Source: Albimonas sp963816545
Lineage (GTDB): Bacteria > Pseudomonadota > Alphaproteobacteria > Rhodobacterales > Rhodobacteraceae
Direction of reading: 5' to 3'
Assembly: GCA_963816545.1 (NCBI GenBank)
Contig: CAWFLE010000003.1
Span: 62,001 to 126,000, forward strand
DNA: 64,000 nucleotides
This document shows positions 8,486 through 20,018 of the stretch, one piece after another. Both the position numbers and the translations under genes were made by a program. The notes beneath the pieces were generated by a model. That model saw only the letters and a program-made list of their open reading frames with translations. It was not told the origin of the DNA and searched no databases. How positions within the stretch are numbered: position 1 is the stretch's first letter; each line of letters starts with the position of its first letter.

Positions 8486-8971
8486 TCAGTCGTCGTAGGC
8501 GGGGTCCGGCGGGGCCGGCTGGTCGCCCCAGGGCTGCACCGCCACCGCCGAGATCGCGTTCTTCGGCGAGCCCTCGATCACCCGGTCGGAATAGGTCAGA
8601 TACACCAGCGTCCGCCGCGCCGGATCCCAGAACCGCACCACCTGGATCGACTTGAACAGGATCGAGGTGCGCTGCTTGAACACCTCCTCCCCCGCCTCCA
8701 GCTCGTCCGTGAAGCGGATCGGCCCCACCTGGCGGCAGGCGATGGAGGCGTCGGACTTGTCCTCCGCCAGCCCCAGCGAGCCCGAGATCCCGCCGGTCTT
8801 GGCGCGGGAGACGAAGCAGGACACGCCCTCCACCTTCGGATCGTCGAAGGCCTCGACCACGATCTTGTGGTTGGCGCCCAGCAGCTTGAACACCGTGTCC
8901 ACCTCGCCGATCTGCTCGGCGGAGGCGGGCGCGGCCATGACAAGGGCGAGGGCGGCGAGGAGCGGGCGCAT
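8486..8971 (-). CDS. creA: CreA family periplasmic protein
   Basis: A 161-aa exported protein. The ATG at 8971, with an ACGGAGG site just before it, gives a classical signal peptide (MRPLLAALALVMAAPASA, cut before EQIG). The mature part has the CreA pattern: GEVDTVFKLLGANHKIVVEAFDDP, KVEGVSCFVSRAKTGG, and two cysteines (SCF, IACRQ) that could pair. CreA has no defined biochemical role. Confidence 0.88.
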   Translation of the reverse strand: MRPLLAALALVMAAPASAEQIGEVDTVFKLLGANHKIVVEAFDDPKVEGVSCFVSRAKTGGISGSLGLAEDKSDASIACRQVGPIRFTDELEAGEEVFKQRTSILFKSIQVVRFWDPARRTLVYLTYSDRVIEGSPKNAISAVAVQPWGDQPAPPDPAYDD

Positions 8972-9028
8972 GAAGACCTCCGTCTGCGGGACCCTCCCCA
9001 CGTCGTGCGCCCGGGGGCGCGGGTCAAG

Positions 9029-9754
9029 TCAGACGGGCGCCGAGGCCGCCGATGCCGCGGCGCGCAGCCCGATCTCGGCCATCACCGCCGAGTAGAACAC
9101 GAAGGTCGCCACCAGCACGAAGCCGTGCCAGATGGCGTTGTGGAAGCGCAGGCGCCGCGCCAGGAAGAACCCCACCCCGATGGTGTAGAGCAGCCCGCCC
9201 ACCACCACGAGGGTCATGGTGGCGAAGGCCAGCCCCTCGCCGTCGCCGGGCCAGAACAGCGCCGCCCCCGCCCAGCCGAGCGCGAGGTAGAGAGGCAGCG
9301 CCAGCCGGTCCATCCGGTCGAACCAGAACAGCTTCGCCGCGGCCCCCCCGATGGCGGCGGTCCAGACCGTGCCCAGCAGCAGGGGGGTGTTCGACCCGCC
9401 GATCAGGACGGCGAAGGGCGTCTGCGTCGCGGCGATCTTGAGGTAGATCGCGGCGTGATCCATCCGGCGCAGCGCCACGCGCCAGGTGGTGGTCGGGATC
9501 ATGTGATAGGCCGCCGAGCAGCCCAGCATCAGCAGCATCCCCGCCACGTAGATCGAGACCCCGGCGATCTCCTTGCCCGGCCCGTAGAACACCGCGCACA
9601 GCGTCACCAGCACCGGCGCCGCCAGCATCGCCAGCGCCACCCCGGTGCAGTGCACGGCCGCATCTGCCAGCCGCTCGGCGCGCGAGCAGCCCGGCGTCGC
9701 AGGCGGGGCGGAGGCGGCGGGAACGGCCGCGGCGGAGGAGCGGTCCTCGGTCAT
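9029..9754 (-). CDS. Hemolysin III / PAQR-like membrane protein
   Basis: A 241-aa protein with seven predicted helices. Family histidines are visible in CSAAYHMIP (near 91), RRMDHAAIYLKIAATQTPF (near 105-120) and RFHNAIWHGFVL (near 205-215). These H/S/D residues form a metal site in the PAQR/HlyIII superfamily. Bacterial members have uncertain function. The N-terminal ~25 residues are low-complexity and no strong ribosome-binding site is seen at 9754, so the start is approximate. Confidence 0.85.
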   Translation of the reverse strand: MTEDRSSAAAVPAASAPPATPGCSRAERLADAAVHCTGVALAMLAAPVLVTLCAVFYGPGKEIAGVSIYVAGMLLMLGCSAAYHMIPTTTWRVALRRMDHAAIYLKIAATQTPFAVLIGGSNTPLLLGTVWTAAIGGAAAKLFWFDRMDRLALPLYLALGWAGAALFWPGDGEGLAFATMTLVVVGGLLYTIGVGFFLARRLRFHNAIWHGFVLVATFVFYSAVMAEIGLRAAASAASAPV

Positions 9755-9885
9755 GAAGGAAGGATGCGTGTCGCCGCCGCGGATGGCAACAGCGGCGCAC
9801 GGACGCGCTCTCCGCAGGCCGGATCGCTTGTCCGCAGGACGGCGGCGGGCCATATGTCAGGCATCCATGATCCCGGAGGCTGCGC

Positions 9886-10776
9886 GTGCAAGACGATCCC
9901 CTGTCCTTCCTGAGCCGGGGCGAGGTGGTTCTCGCGCTGGTGATCCTGTTCGTCGTGGTGACGATCATCCTCGGCGTGCGGATCGTGCCCCAGGCGCAGC
10001 AATACGTGGTGACCCGGCTGGGCAAGTACCACCGGACGCTGTCGGCGGGCGTGAACTTGGTGATCCCCTATCTCGACCGGGTGCACACGAAGATCTCCAT
10101 CGCCGACCAGGTGGTGAAGGACGTGCGGCTCGACGTGGTGTCCAAGGACAACGTGGTCTTCACCATCGAGCTGCTCTGCGTCTACCGGATCGTGAAGTCC
10201 GAATACGCGGTGTTCCGCGTCTCGGACGTGTCGGAGCTGGTGATCGGCCTGATCAAGAGCCTCGTGCGCGCCGAGATCGGCAAGGTGGAGCTCGACGCCG
10301 TCCAGTCCGAGCGCGACAGCCTCAACATCGCCATTCGCGCGGCGCTGGAGGAGGCCGCCGACGACTACGGCATCAACATCTCCCGCGCCGAGATCACCGA
10401 CGTGGAGCTGAAGCCCGAGACCGAGCGCGCCATGGGCGAGGTGCTGGAGGCCGAGCGCCAGCGCCGCGCCGCCATCATGCGCGCCGAGGGCGAGAAGCGG
10501 GCCGTGGAGCTGCGCGCCGACGCCGCCCTCTACGAACGCCAGAAGGAGGCCGAGGCGCTGCTGATCACCGCCCAGGCCACCGCCGACGCCAACCGCCTGA
10601 TCCGCGAGGGGATGGCCGACGGCGGCGACGCGGCCGCGCGCTTCCAGATCGCGGAGCGGCAGATCGAGGCCTTCGCGAGGCTCGCGGCCTCGGCCAATTC
10701 CAAGATCATCGTGCTGCCGGGCGACGCCACCGACGGTTTCACGCGGGCCGCCACGATCCTCGCGGACGAACGATGA
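9886..10776 (+). CDS. qmcA: Stomatin/QmcA-like SPFH membrane protein
   Basis: A 296-aa protein with one N-terminal transmembrane helix (residues 14-32) followed by an SPFH/band-7 domain (VPQAQQYVVTRLGKYHRTL through KVELDAVQSERDSLN) and a coiled-coil Ala/Glu-rich region (about 185-250). GTG is used as start, preceded by GGAGG. Its stop overlaps the NfeD-like start (ATGA), the usual stomatin-NfeD operon associated with membrane microdomain quality control. Confidence 0.9.
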   Translation: MQDDPLSFLSRGEVVLALVILFVVVTIILGVRIVPQAQQYVVTRLGKYHRTLSAGVNLVIPYLDRVHTKISIADQVVKDVRLDVVSKDNVVFTIELLCVYRIVKSEYAVFRVSDVSELVIGLIKSLVRAEIGKVELDAVQSERDSLNIAIRAALEEAADDYGINISRAEITDVELKPETERAMGEVLEAERQRRAAIMRAEGEKRAVELRADAALYERQKEAEALLITAQATADANRLIREGMADGGDAAARFQIAERQIEAFARLAASANSKIIVLPGDATDGFTRAATILADER

Positions 10777-11090
10777 GCTGGCTGCTGGATCCGTGGGTCT
10801 GGGTCGGGGGCGGGCTCGCGCTCCTGCTGCTGGAGCTGGTCGTCTCCGGCTACGTGATGCTGAGCTTCAGCCTCGGGGCCTTCGCCATGGCGGCGGGGCT
10901 GCTGTTCTGGCGGCTCGGACTGGGGATGGTGCTGCCCGACCCGGAGGGGTCGGCCGCCGCGCTGCTGATCCTGCTGGTCTGGGCGCTGCTTTCGGCGGCC
11001 GCATCCTGGATCATCTGGCGCTTCTGGCGGGGCCGCAGCCGCGGCCCCGGAGAGGGCGAGGACGTCAACGACTTCAAGAACCGTCTCTAG
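10773..11090 (+). CDS. NfeD-like protein, short form
   Basis: A 105-aa membrane protein with three hydrophobic helices and a short charged tail (EDVNDFKNRL). It corresponds to the membrane part of NfeD. It is translationally coupled to the stomatin gene and is the expected partner of QmcA-type SPFH proteins. Confidence 0.85.
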   Translation: MSWLLDPWVWVGGGLALLLLELVVSGYVMLSFSLGAFAMAAGLLFWRLGLGMVLPDPEGSAAALLILLVWALLSAAASWIIWRFWRGRSRGPGEGEDVNDFKNRL

Positions 11091-11120
11091 GGCCGTCGAC
11101 GCCCGCCTTTCGGAACACGG

Positions 11121-11145
11121 GAGGCCGCCCGGGCGGGGCGGCCTC
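11121..11145. terminator. Terminator hairpin after the NfeD-like gene
   Basis: GAGGCCGCCC-GGGCG-GGGCGGCCTC gives a 10-bp stem between convergent genes. It lacks a long T run. Confidence 0.5.
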
Positions 11146-11164
11146 CGTTCAGTCCGGCGTCGCC

Positions 11165-11954
<790 letters not shown>

Positions 11955-12022
11955 CCTTGCACTCCCCAGGACAGAGGTTAACGTAACGGGAAGCTGATGA
12001 GAAGGCGGAACTTCCCTAAAGG

Positions 12023-12049
12023 AAGGGCCGCCCCATGCGAGCGGCCCTT
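12023..12049 (-). terminator. Terminator after rpoD
   Basis: AAGGGCCGC and GCGGCCCTT arms around a 9-nt loop; on the minus strand it is followed by CCTTTAGG. It sits 23 nt past the rpoD stop. Confidence 0.7.
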
Positions 12050-12071
12050 TCCGAAGCGGACGATCCGGTGG

Positions 12072-14069
<1,998 letters not shown>

Positions 14070-14155
14070 GCAAATCCTCCAGGGGGCGCCCGCCTGCACG
14101 GCGGCGGACCGTGGCGGCGGCCCGTGCGCGATCCTGCTCAGGTAACCGTATAGGC

Positions 14156-14172
14156 GATTCGGCGCCCGAATC
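14156..14172 (-). terminator. Small hairpin between dnaG and rpoD
   Basis: GATTCGG-CGC-CCGAATC, 7-bp arms, 25 nt after the dnaG stop. It could attenuate readthrough into rpoD; there is no T run. Confidence 0.35.
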
Positions 14173-14196
14173 ACCATGCCCCGCGGTCGTTTCCGT

Positions 14197-16152
14197 TCAC
14201 TTCCTGCGTCGCGGCTTCTTTTCCCACGGCCGCGCGTCGTAAAAGTCCCGCAACCACCGGGATCGCTCGGCCTCCTCTTCCGAAGCGGCCAGCTCCGAGC
14301 CCGCGCCGCGCCTGAGGCTCTCGTCGCGTTCGCGGGAGATGTAGGCGAGGCGATGAGCGATTTCATCGGCCGTGTCCAAGGAAATGTCCTCGACCGCCGC
14401 GCGACCCTCGTCGAGCGTTGCAAGGAATCCCGCATGGCGGTCCAGCGCCTCGGCGAAGGCGGGGGCGACGTCCTCGGGCGGGCTGCCGGGGCCGAGCGCG
14501 CGGATCAGGCGGATGGGTCCCGAGCGCAGGATCTCCGCGGGATTGCAGGCCGCCGCTCGCCCCACCTCGGCCCTCAGCGCGGCCGAGGGGTCCTCCGCCT
14601 CCAGCGCCTCGGGCAGCGCGCGCAGGATGGCGTCGCGGATGTCCGAGAGGTCGGGGCTGTCGAAGGGCAGGTCGCGCAGCGTCTCCTCGTGCCGCTCCGC
14701 GACCTCGGGGTGGTGCAGCGCGCCCCAGAGGATGGCGCATTCCCGCACACGCACCTCGCCCCGACCGGCCGCGAGCAGGGTGCGCCGGGTCTCCGGCGTG
14801 GGCGCGGCCTGCAGTGCGGCGGCGAAGTCCCGCCCGCCCTTGCGGCGCGGGGTCCAGGGCGCCCGCTGGGGGCGGAACAGGGCGTTCCGACGCTCCCGCA
14901 GCGCGTCGAGGTAGTGCTGGCGCAGGTTCCGGTCGCCGATCTTCTTGAGCATCGCGCCCAGCTCGCGGTCCAGCGCCGCGCGGCGCTCGGGGCTCGACAG
15001 GTCCCGCCCCTCGGTCATGCCGCGCCACAGCATCTCCACCAGCGGCAGGGCCCCCGAGAGGACATGCTCCATGGCAGCCGCCCCGCCCTCGCGGATCAGG
15101 TCGTCGGGATCGCGCCCCTCCGGCATCAGGCAGAAGCGCAGCGACTTGCCGGCGGCGATCAGCGGCAGAGCCATGGTCGCGAGCCGTCGGGCCGCGCGGA
15201 GCCCGGCCGCGTCGCCGTCGAGCGCCACGATCGGCTCGTCCGTCATCCGCCATAGAAGCTGGAGCTGGTCCTCGGTCACCGCGGTGCCCAGCGGCGCGGC
15301 GGCCTCGTCGAAGCCCGCCATGGCCAGCGCGATGACGTCCATGTAGCCCTCGGCCAGCACCAGCCGCCCGGCCTTGCCCGCCGCCTCCCGCGCCGGCCCG
15401 TGGTTGTAGAGGCTGCGGCCCTTGTCGAAGAGCTCCGTCTCCGGCCCGTTGAGGTACTTGGCCCGCGCCTCCGGCGACATCGCCCGCCCGCCGAAGGAGA
15501 TGCAGCGCCCGCGCGCGTCGCGGATCGGGAACATGATGCGCCCGCGGAAGCGGTCGTAGGGCTTGCCGCCGTCATCGGGGCGGATCAGCATCCCGGCGCG
15601 GACCAGATCCTCCTCCGGGATTCCCTTCGCGGCCATCGCCTCCGCAAGCCCCCGCCGCTCGTCCGGCGCGAAGCCCAGCTCGAAGCGCGCCACCGCCTCG
15701 TCCTTCAGGCCGCGGCCCGACAGATACTCCCGCGCCGCCTGCGCCTTCCCGCCCCTGAGCATCAGGCGGTAGTGCTGCACGCAGGCCTCCATGACCTCGG
15801 CAAGGCCCCGCCGCTCCTTCTCCTTCGCGGCGGCGCGGGGATCCTGGGCGGGGATTTCCATCCCGGCCTCGCGGGCGAGGACCTCCACCGCCTCCATGAA
15901 CCCCATCCCCTCCAGCTCCCTAAGGAAGGTGATCGCGTCGCCCTTCGCCTGGCAGCCGAAGCAGTAGTAGAAGCCCTCGCGGTCCTTCACGTGGAACGAG
16001 GCCGTCTTCTCCTGATGGAAGGGGCACGGCGCCCAGAAATCCCCGCGCGACGGGTTGGTCTTGCCCCGCTCCCACGTCACCTTCCGCCCCACGATCGACG
16101 CGAGGCTCACGCGGTTGCGCAGCTCTTCAAGAAACCCGGGCGGCAAGGACAT
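14197..16152 (-). CDS. dnaG: DNA primase
   Basis: Synthesises RNA primers for replication; 651 aa. The CHC2 zinc finger is intact (C43, H46, C64, C67). The TOPRIM core follows with LVLAEGYMDVIAL (acidic residue) and PIVALDGDAAGLRAA (DxD). The C-terminal part is the DnaB-binding region, ending in a basic KKPRRRK tail. It is transcribed towards rpoD with a 127-bp spacer. Unlike many neighbours it shows no frameshift. Confidence 0.96.
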   Translation of the reverse strand: MSLPPGFLEELRNRVSLASIVGRKVTWERGKTNPSRGDFWAPCPFHQEKTASFHVKDREGFYYCFGCQAKGDAITFLRELEGMGFMEAVEVLAREAGMEIPAQDPRAAAKEKERRGLAEVMEACVQHYRLMLRGGKAQAAREYLSGRGLKDEAVARFELGFAPDERRGLAEAMAAKGIPEEDLVRAGMLIRPDDGGKPYDRFRGRIMFPIRDARGRCISFGGRAMSPEARAKYLNGPETELFDKGRSLYNHGPAREAAGKAGRLVLAEGYMDVIALAMAGFDEAAAPLGTAVTEDQLQLLWRMTDEPIVALDGDAAGLRAARRLATMALPLIAAGKSLRFCLMPEGRDPDDLIREGGAAAMEHVLSGALPLVEMLWRGMTEGRDLSSPERRAALDRELGAMLKKIGDRNLRQHYLDALRERRNALFRPQRAPWTPRRKGGRDFAAALQAAPTPETRRTLLAAGRGEVRVRECAILWGALHHPEVAERHEETLRDLPFDSPDLSDIRDAILRALPEALEAEDPSAALRAEVGRAAACNPAEILRSGPIRLIRALGPGSPPEDVAPAFAEALDRHAGFLATLDEGRAAVEDISLDTADEIAHRLAYISRERDESLRRGAGSELAASEEEAERSRWLRDFYDARPWEKKPRRRK

Positions 16153-16257
16153 GGGCCATCATCCGCTCCGGGGGCCGAGTTCGGCAATGGGGCGGGCGGC
16201 CGGGCGGGCGAGGCCGGCGCCGCAGGCGGCCGGATGAGTCCCGTCCCGGGCGTCCGC

Positions 16258-16536
16258 TCAGGTCCAGTGGGGAAGGTCGCCCCCCGGAAGCGCCGACCGC
16301 GCGCGCATCGGCAGGTCGTAGGGCAGGCCCTGATCGTCGCAGAAGGCCAGCAGCAGGACTTCGTCCTGAAGCATGAAGTCCATGACGAAGCCGAGAAATT
16401 CCGGGTCCTGCGCCCGCGCCCGCAGCTCCGACGCGTCCGCCCCCGCGGCGTCGAGGAACGCGCCCAGCGCCTCCTCCCGCCCCGCCAGGAACACCAGCGC
16501 CTGCACCGCCGTGGTCTCCGCCGCCTCCCGCTTCAT
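16258..16536 (-). CDS. DUF3572 family protein
   Basis: A 92-aa acidic helical protein. The family pattern is visible: ETTAVQALVFLAG, then LGAFLDAAGADASELRARAQDPEFLGFVMDFMLQDE, and a CDDQGL segment. It sits upstream of dnaG on the same strand, a frequent alphaproteobacterial arrangement. Function unknown. Confidence 0.85.
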   Translation of the reverse strand: MKREAAETTAVQALVFLAGREEALGAFLDAAGADASELRARAQDPEFLGFVMDFMLQDEVLLLAFCDDQGLPYDLPMRARSALPGGDLPHWT

Positions 16537-16688
16537 GCCGTCCGCCTCCTGCGCCTCATGCTTTCCCCACTGTTGCCGCTATTGGGTAACAGGGCGTTAA
16601 CGATTTCGGCCCCCATACTCCAGCCAGCGGGTTCTCCCGGACCGCACGGGGCGGCTGGGTCGGACCTGCAGGATTCGGAACCGATTGC

Positions 16689-18167
16689 ATGAGCGGACGC
16701 ATCCTGATCGCCGCGGGCCCAGCCACGAGGTCCATGGAGCTCGAAGGCCGCCTGCGCGACGCCTTCCTCGACGCCGCGGTCGAGGAGGACGGCCGCGCCG
16801 CGCTTCGCGCCGCCCAGGCGGCGGAGCCGGACCTGCTGATCGCCGACGCCCGCGCGCCGCTGATGCCGGGCCTCGCGCTGTGCCGGGCCTTCAAGGCGGA
16901 CCCGCGTCTCGCCCATGTTCCGGTCGTCATCATCGCCGAACGCTGCGCGCCGTCGGAGCGTCTGACAGGGCTTGAGGCGGGCGCGGACGACGTCCTCTCC
17001 CCTCCGACCTCCGACGAGGCGCTGCTGGCGCGTCTGCGCTCCCTCCTGCGCAACAAGACCATGGTGGACGAGCTGCGCCTGCGCGAGGAGACGGCCCGCG
17101 CCCTCGGCCTGCCCGCGACGCTGCGAGGCTGGGATGCGCCGCCGCAGGAGCCGGCGGACCTGCTGCTCGTCAGGGCGGATCCGGCCTGCGGCCGCCGCAG
17201 GGGCGCCCAGCTCGCCTCCGCGCTCGGCGTGCGCACGCGCCTCGCCGCCGACGGGCGGGAGGCGCTGGAGGCCGCCCATGCCGCCGCCCCCGACCTGGTG
17301 CTGATCGAACCCGGCGCCGACCCCGCGGCGCAGGATGCGGCGCTGCGGCTGATCGCGACCCTCCGCTCCCGGCCCGCCACCCGCGGCGCGGGCATCGTGG
17401 TCGCGCTGCCCGAGGGATCGGCGGCGGCCTCCCTCGCCCTCGACCTCGGCGCCAATGACTGCGTGACCGCCCCCGCCGACCTTGCGGAGCTGGTGGCCCG
17501 GCTGCGCACCCAGCTCCGGCGCAAGCGGTTCTCGGACCAGCTGCGCAATGCGGTGCGCGACGGGCTGATGATGGCCGCCACGGATGCGCTGACCGGCCTC
17601 TACAACCGCCGCTACGCGGAGACGCATCTCGCCCGCATGATGGGCCAATGCGCCCGAGCGGGGCAGCCGCTGGCGGTGATGCTGCTCGACCTCGACCGCT
17701 TCAAGGCGATCAACGACCGTTTCGGCCACCCCGCCGGCGACGCCGTGCTGCGCGGCTTTGCCGAGAGGGTCAAGGCGGAGGTCAGGGGCGCCGACCTCGT
17801 CGCGCGCCTGGGAGGAGAGGAGTTCTGCGTGGCCATGCCCGGCGCCGACGAGGCCGTGGCCCACGGCGTGGCCGAGCGCGTGCGCCAGGCCGTCGCCTGC
17901 GCGCCCTTCCCTACGCCAGGGGGCCTTCTGCCCGTGACCGTGAGCATCGGCGTCGCCGTCGCGCGTCCCCATGAGGGCGGCGGGCTCGGCACGCCCTCCC
18001 TCGCCGCCATGGCGCCTGCGGGCTTCGCCGAGGAGGGCGTGCCGGCGCTGCGTCGCGCACGCTCCGCGGATCTGCACCCCACCGGCGCCTCGCTGCTGGC
18101 CCGCGCCGACGGCGCCCTCTACGCCAGCAAGGCGCAGGGGCGGGACCGGGTCAGCCTCGCGGGCTGA
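16689..18167 (+). CDS. pleD: PleD-like diguanylate cyclase response regulator
   Basis: A 492-aa cytoplasmic protein with two receiver domains and a GGDEF output domain, making c-di-GMP. The first receiver (1-120) has a candidate phospho-Asp at D53 (IADARAPLMPG). The second (155-280) is degenerate, with LIEPG at the expected site. The GGDEF domain has TDALTGLYNRRY, the active-site GGEEF at 375-379 and an intact inhibitory RxxD site (RGAD, 366-369), so product inhibition is expected. A 35-residue insertion follows SIGVAVARP. Confidence 0.93.
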   Translation: MSGRILIAAGPATRSMELEGRLRDAFLDAAVEEDGRAALRAAQAAEPDLLIADARAPLMPGLALCRAFKADPRLAHVPVVIIAERCAPSERLTGLEAGADDVLSPPTSDEALLARLRSLLRNKTMVDELRLREETARALGLPATLRGWDAPPQEPADLLLVRADPACGRRRGAQLASALGVRTRLAADGREALEAAHAAAPDLVLIEPGADPAAQDAALRLIATLRSRPATRGAGIVVALPEGSAAASLALDLGANDCVTAPADLAELVARLRTQLRRKRFSDQLRNAVRDGLMMAATDALTGLYNRRYAETHLARMMGQCARAGQPLAVMLLDLDRFKAINDRFGHPAGDAVLRGFAERVKAEVRGADLVARLGGEEFCVAMPGADEAVAHGVAERVRQAVACAPFPTPGGLLPVTVSIGVAVARPHEGGGLGTPSLAAMAPAGFAEEGVPALRRARSADLHPTGASLLARADGALYASKAQGRDRVSLAG

Positions 18168-18191
18168 AGGCGCCCGGCCGCACCGCCCGGT

Positions 18192-18749
18192 TCAGTCTCC
18201 GTCGGCGTCCCAGTCGCCCTCGCGGTCCCCGTCGCGGTCTCGGTCGGGGCCATGATCGTGCCAGCGGTCCCGCCGCTCCTGCGCCTCGCGAAGCGCCTCC
18301 GCGATCTCGCCGCGCCGCCGGGGATCGAGCCTCGCGACGATCTCCACGAAGATCGCGTCGGCGAGATCCCGGCTCCGCCGCTCCGCCTGCCGCGCGGCCT
18401 CCAGCGCCGCCGCGAGTTCCGCATCCGAGAACGGATCCCGCGACAGCGTCACCGCGATCCGCGCCCGCGCCTCGCCGCGGCTGCGCGCAAGATCCCGCAT
18501 CTCGTCCCGCCGCGCCCGCAGCATGTCTCGCGCGGCGTCGCGGTCGGGCTCCGGCAGGGCGCGGTAGACCCGCCACAGCGTCACCCGGTCGAAGCCGGCC
18601 GGCATCTCGGCGGGGGGCGGACCGCCGCCGTGGCGCAGGAACGCGCCCCCCGCGAGCCCCACCAGCAGCAGGTTAACGCAGACTGACGCCCCGAGCGCCC
18701 AGCGCAACCGGCGTCGGCGCGACCGCCCCGTCTCCGGCGCATCGGTCAT
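18192..18749 (-). CDS. Membrane-anchored ZraP/CnrX-like metal sensor
   Basis: A 185-aa protein with a basic N-terminus, one transmembrane helix (about 17-38) and a periplasmic helical hairpin domain of the heavy-metal-resist type: YRALPEPDRDAARDMLRAR and AAALEAARQAERRSRDLADAIF. It ends in an unusual Asp/Arg/His tail (from about 160: WHDHGPDRDRDGD, then DWDADGD) that could bind divalent cations. The start overlaps the stop of the anti-sigma-like gene (ATGA). In the CnrYXH model this would be the CnrX-like signal input. Confidence 0.7.
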   Translation of the reverse strand: MTDAPETGRSRRRRLRWALGASVCVNLLLVGLAGGAFLRHGGGPPPAEMPAGFDRVTLWRVYRALPEPDRDAARDMLRARRDEMRDLARSRGEARARIAVTLSRDPFSDAELAAALEAARQAERRSRDLADAIFVEIVARLDPRRRGEIAEALREAQERRDRWHDHGPDRDRDGDREGDWDADGD

Positions 18750-19261
18750 CGCAGCTCCTCCTCGGGCGGGAGGTCGGCCTGGGCCATCAGCTCGGTCTGG
18801 AGGAACGCCGTCTCCTGCGCCTCCGACCACGTGCCCGCCGTCAGCTCCGCGAAGCCGGCCGACAGCGGCCCCGCCCCGGAATATCCCAGCATCACCCCCA
18901 GCAGCGCCGAGGCCGCGAAGGCCGCCGGCGCCGCGATCCGCTGCAACGGCCGAGCGCGCCTGACCGCGGACCGTGCGGCAGGCCGAGGCCGGGGCGCACC
19001 GAAGGCCGCCGCCGCATCCGCCTCCATCCGCCGCAAGAGCGCCTCGGGCGCCACGGGCGCCGCCGCCAGATCCCGCAGCGCCGCGTCGAGCGCCGCCGCC
19101 TCGTCCACCGCCGCGCGGGCCGAGGGCGCGGCCGCCGGATCCGCCATCCGCGCCGACAGCTCCGCCCGCGCGCCGCCCGGCCAGCCGGCCGGGTCGCCGC
19201 CCAGCCCCAGCGCCAGGTCGCGGAACTCCGCTTCCGTCATGCGTCCGCTCTCGCGCGTCAT
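18746..19261 (-). CDS. Anti-sigma factor-like membrane protein
   Basis: A 171-aa protein starting at 19261, preceded by AAGGAGGA. A cytoplasmic Ala-rich helical part (1-105) contains MTEAEFRDLALGLGGDPAGWP, a motif of small rhodobacterial anti-sigma proteins. One transmembrane helix (about 109-130) is followed by a short periplasmic end. Its place directly after an ECF sigma gene supports a role in sequestering that sigma factor. Identity is inferred from topology and context, not from a conserved anti-sigma zinc motif. Confidence 0.6.
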   Translation of the reverse strand: MTRESGRMTEAEFRDLALGLGGDPAGWPGGARAELSARMADPAAAPSARAAVDEAAALDAALRDLAAAPVAPEALLRRMEADAAAAFGAPRPRPAARSAVRRARPLQRIAAPAAFAASALLGVMLGYSGAGPLSAGFAELTAGTWSEAQETAFLQTELMAQADLPPEEELR

Positions 19262-19334
19262 CGCGCCGTCCTCCTTCGCCGGGGCGTCGCCCCGGGCCAC
19301 GTTTCCAACACGTTCCGCCCCGCCGGTTCCGTCG

Positions 19335-19913
19335 TCACGCCTCGCCCCCCGGATCGAGGTCATGCGCCAGCCCCAGCGCCTCCCGCCGGTCCGCGAGCGT
19401 CGCGGCCAGCGTCCGGCGCGCGCGCGCCAGCAGGCTCTCCACCGCCTCCACGCTGATCTCCAGCCGTTCGGCGATCTCGGGGTTCGACAGCTCCGCGAAG
19501 TGGCGCAGGCTGAGCGCCGCCCGCTGGCGGTCCGGCAGCGCCGAGATCGCCGCCTGCAGGGCCTGCCGCCGATCCGCCTCCGCCAGCCGCGCCTCCGCGC
19601 CGGGCGCCGGGTCCGGCCGCTCCGGCGGATCCTCGGCCGACCAGCGGCGGCGCCGGCGCAGGCGATCTATGGCGAGATTCGACACCACCCGGTGCAGCCA
19701 CGTGCTCACCTGCGCCTCGCCGGCCCGCCAGTGCGGCGCCTGGCGCCACAGCCGCAGCATCGCCTCCTGCGCCACGTCCTCGGCCTCGGCCCGGTCGGAC
19801 AGCATCGAGACCGCGAGCGCGAACGCCCGCGGCCCGTGTCTCGCCACCAGCAGACGCGAGGCGCCCCCGTCGCCGGCGGCGGCCCGCGCCATCAGCGCGT
19901 CGTCGTCGTCCAT
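19335..19913 (-). CDS. ECF-type RNA polymerase sigma factor
   Basis: A 192-aa sigma70-family protein with region 2 (SRLLVARHGPRAFALAVSML, EAEDVAQEAMLRLWR, STWLHRVVSNLAIDRLRRR) and region 4 (ALPDRQRAALSLRHFAELSN and PEIAERLEISVEAVESLLARARR). The start MDDDDALM at 19913 is preferred; a longer form from 20003 is possible. It lies between the EF-hand gene upstream and the anti-sigma-like gene downstream. Confidence 0.92.
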   Translation of the reverse strand: MDDDDALMARAAAGDGGASRLLVARHGPRAFALAVSMLSDRAEAEDVAQEAMLRLWRQAPHWRAGEAQVSTWLHRVVSNLAIDRLRRRRRWSAEDPPERPDPAPGAEARLAEADRRQALQAAISALPDRQRAALSLRHFAELSNPEIAERLEISVEAVESLLARARRTLAATLADRREALGLAHDLDPGGEA

Positions 19914-20018
19914 CCGGCCCCCTCGGCCCCGGAGGACGGCCGCGTCCTCCGCCTTCCGCGGCGCGGACGCCGCGGGCCTCTCCAGATCGGCGACGGCCTC
20001 CATGCCGCGCCGCGCGCC

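Noticed and set aside
8384..9913. A 509-codon + strand frame opposite the creA and hemolysin III genes
   Set aside because: Shadow of two real minus-strand genes; no start signal or motif.
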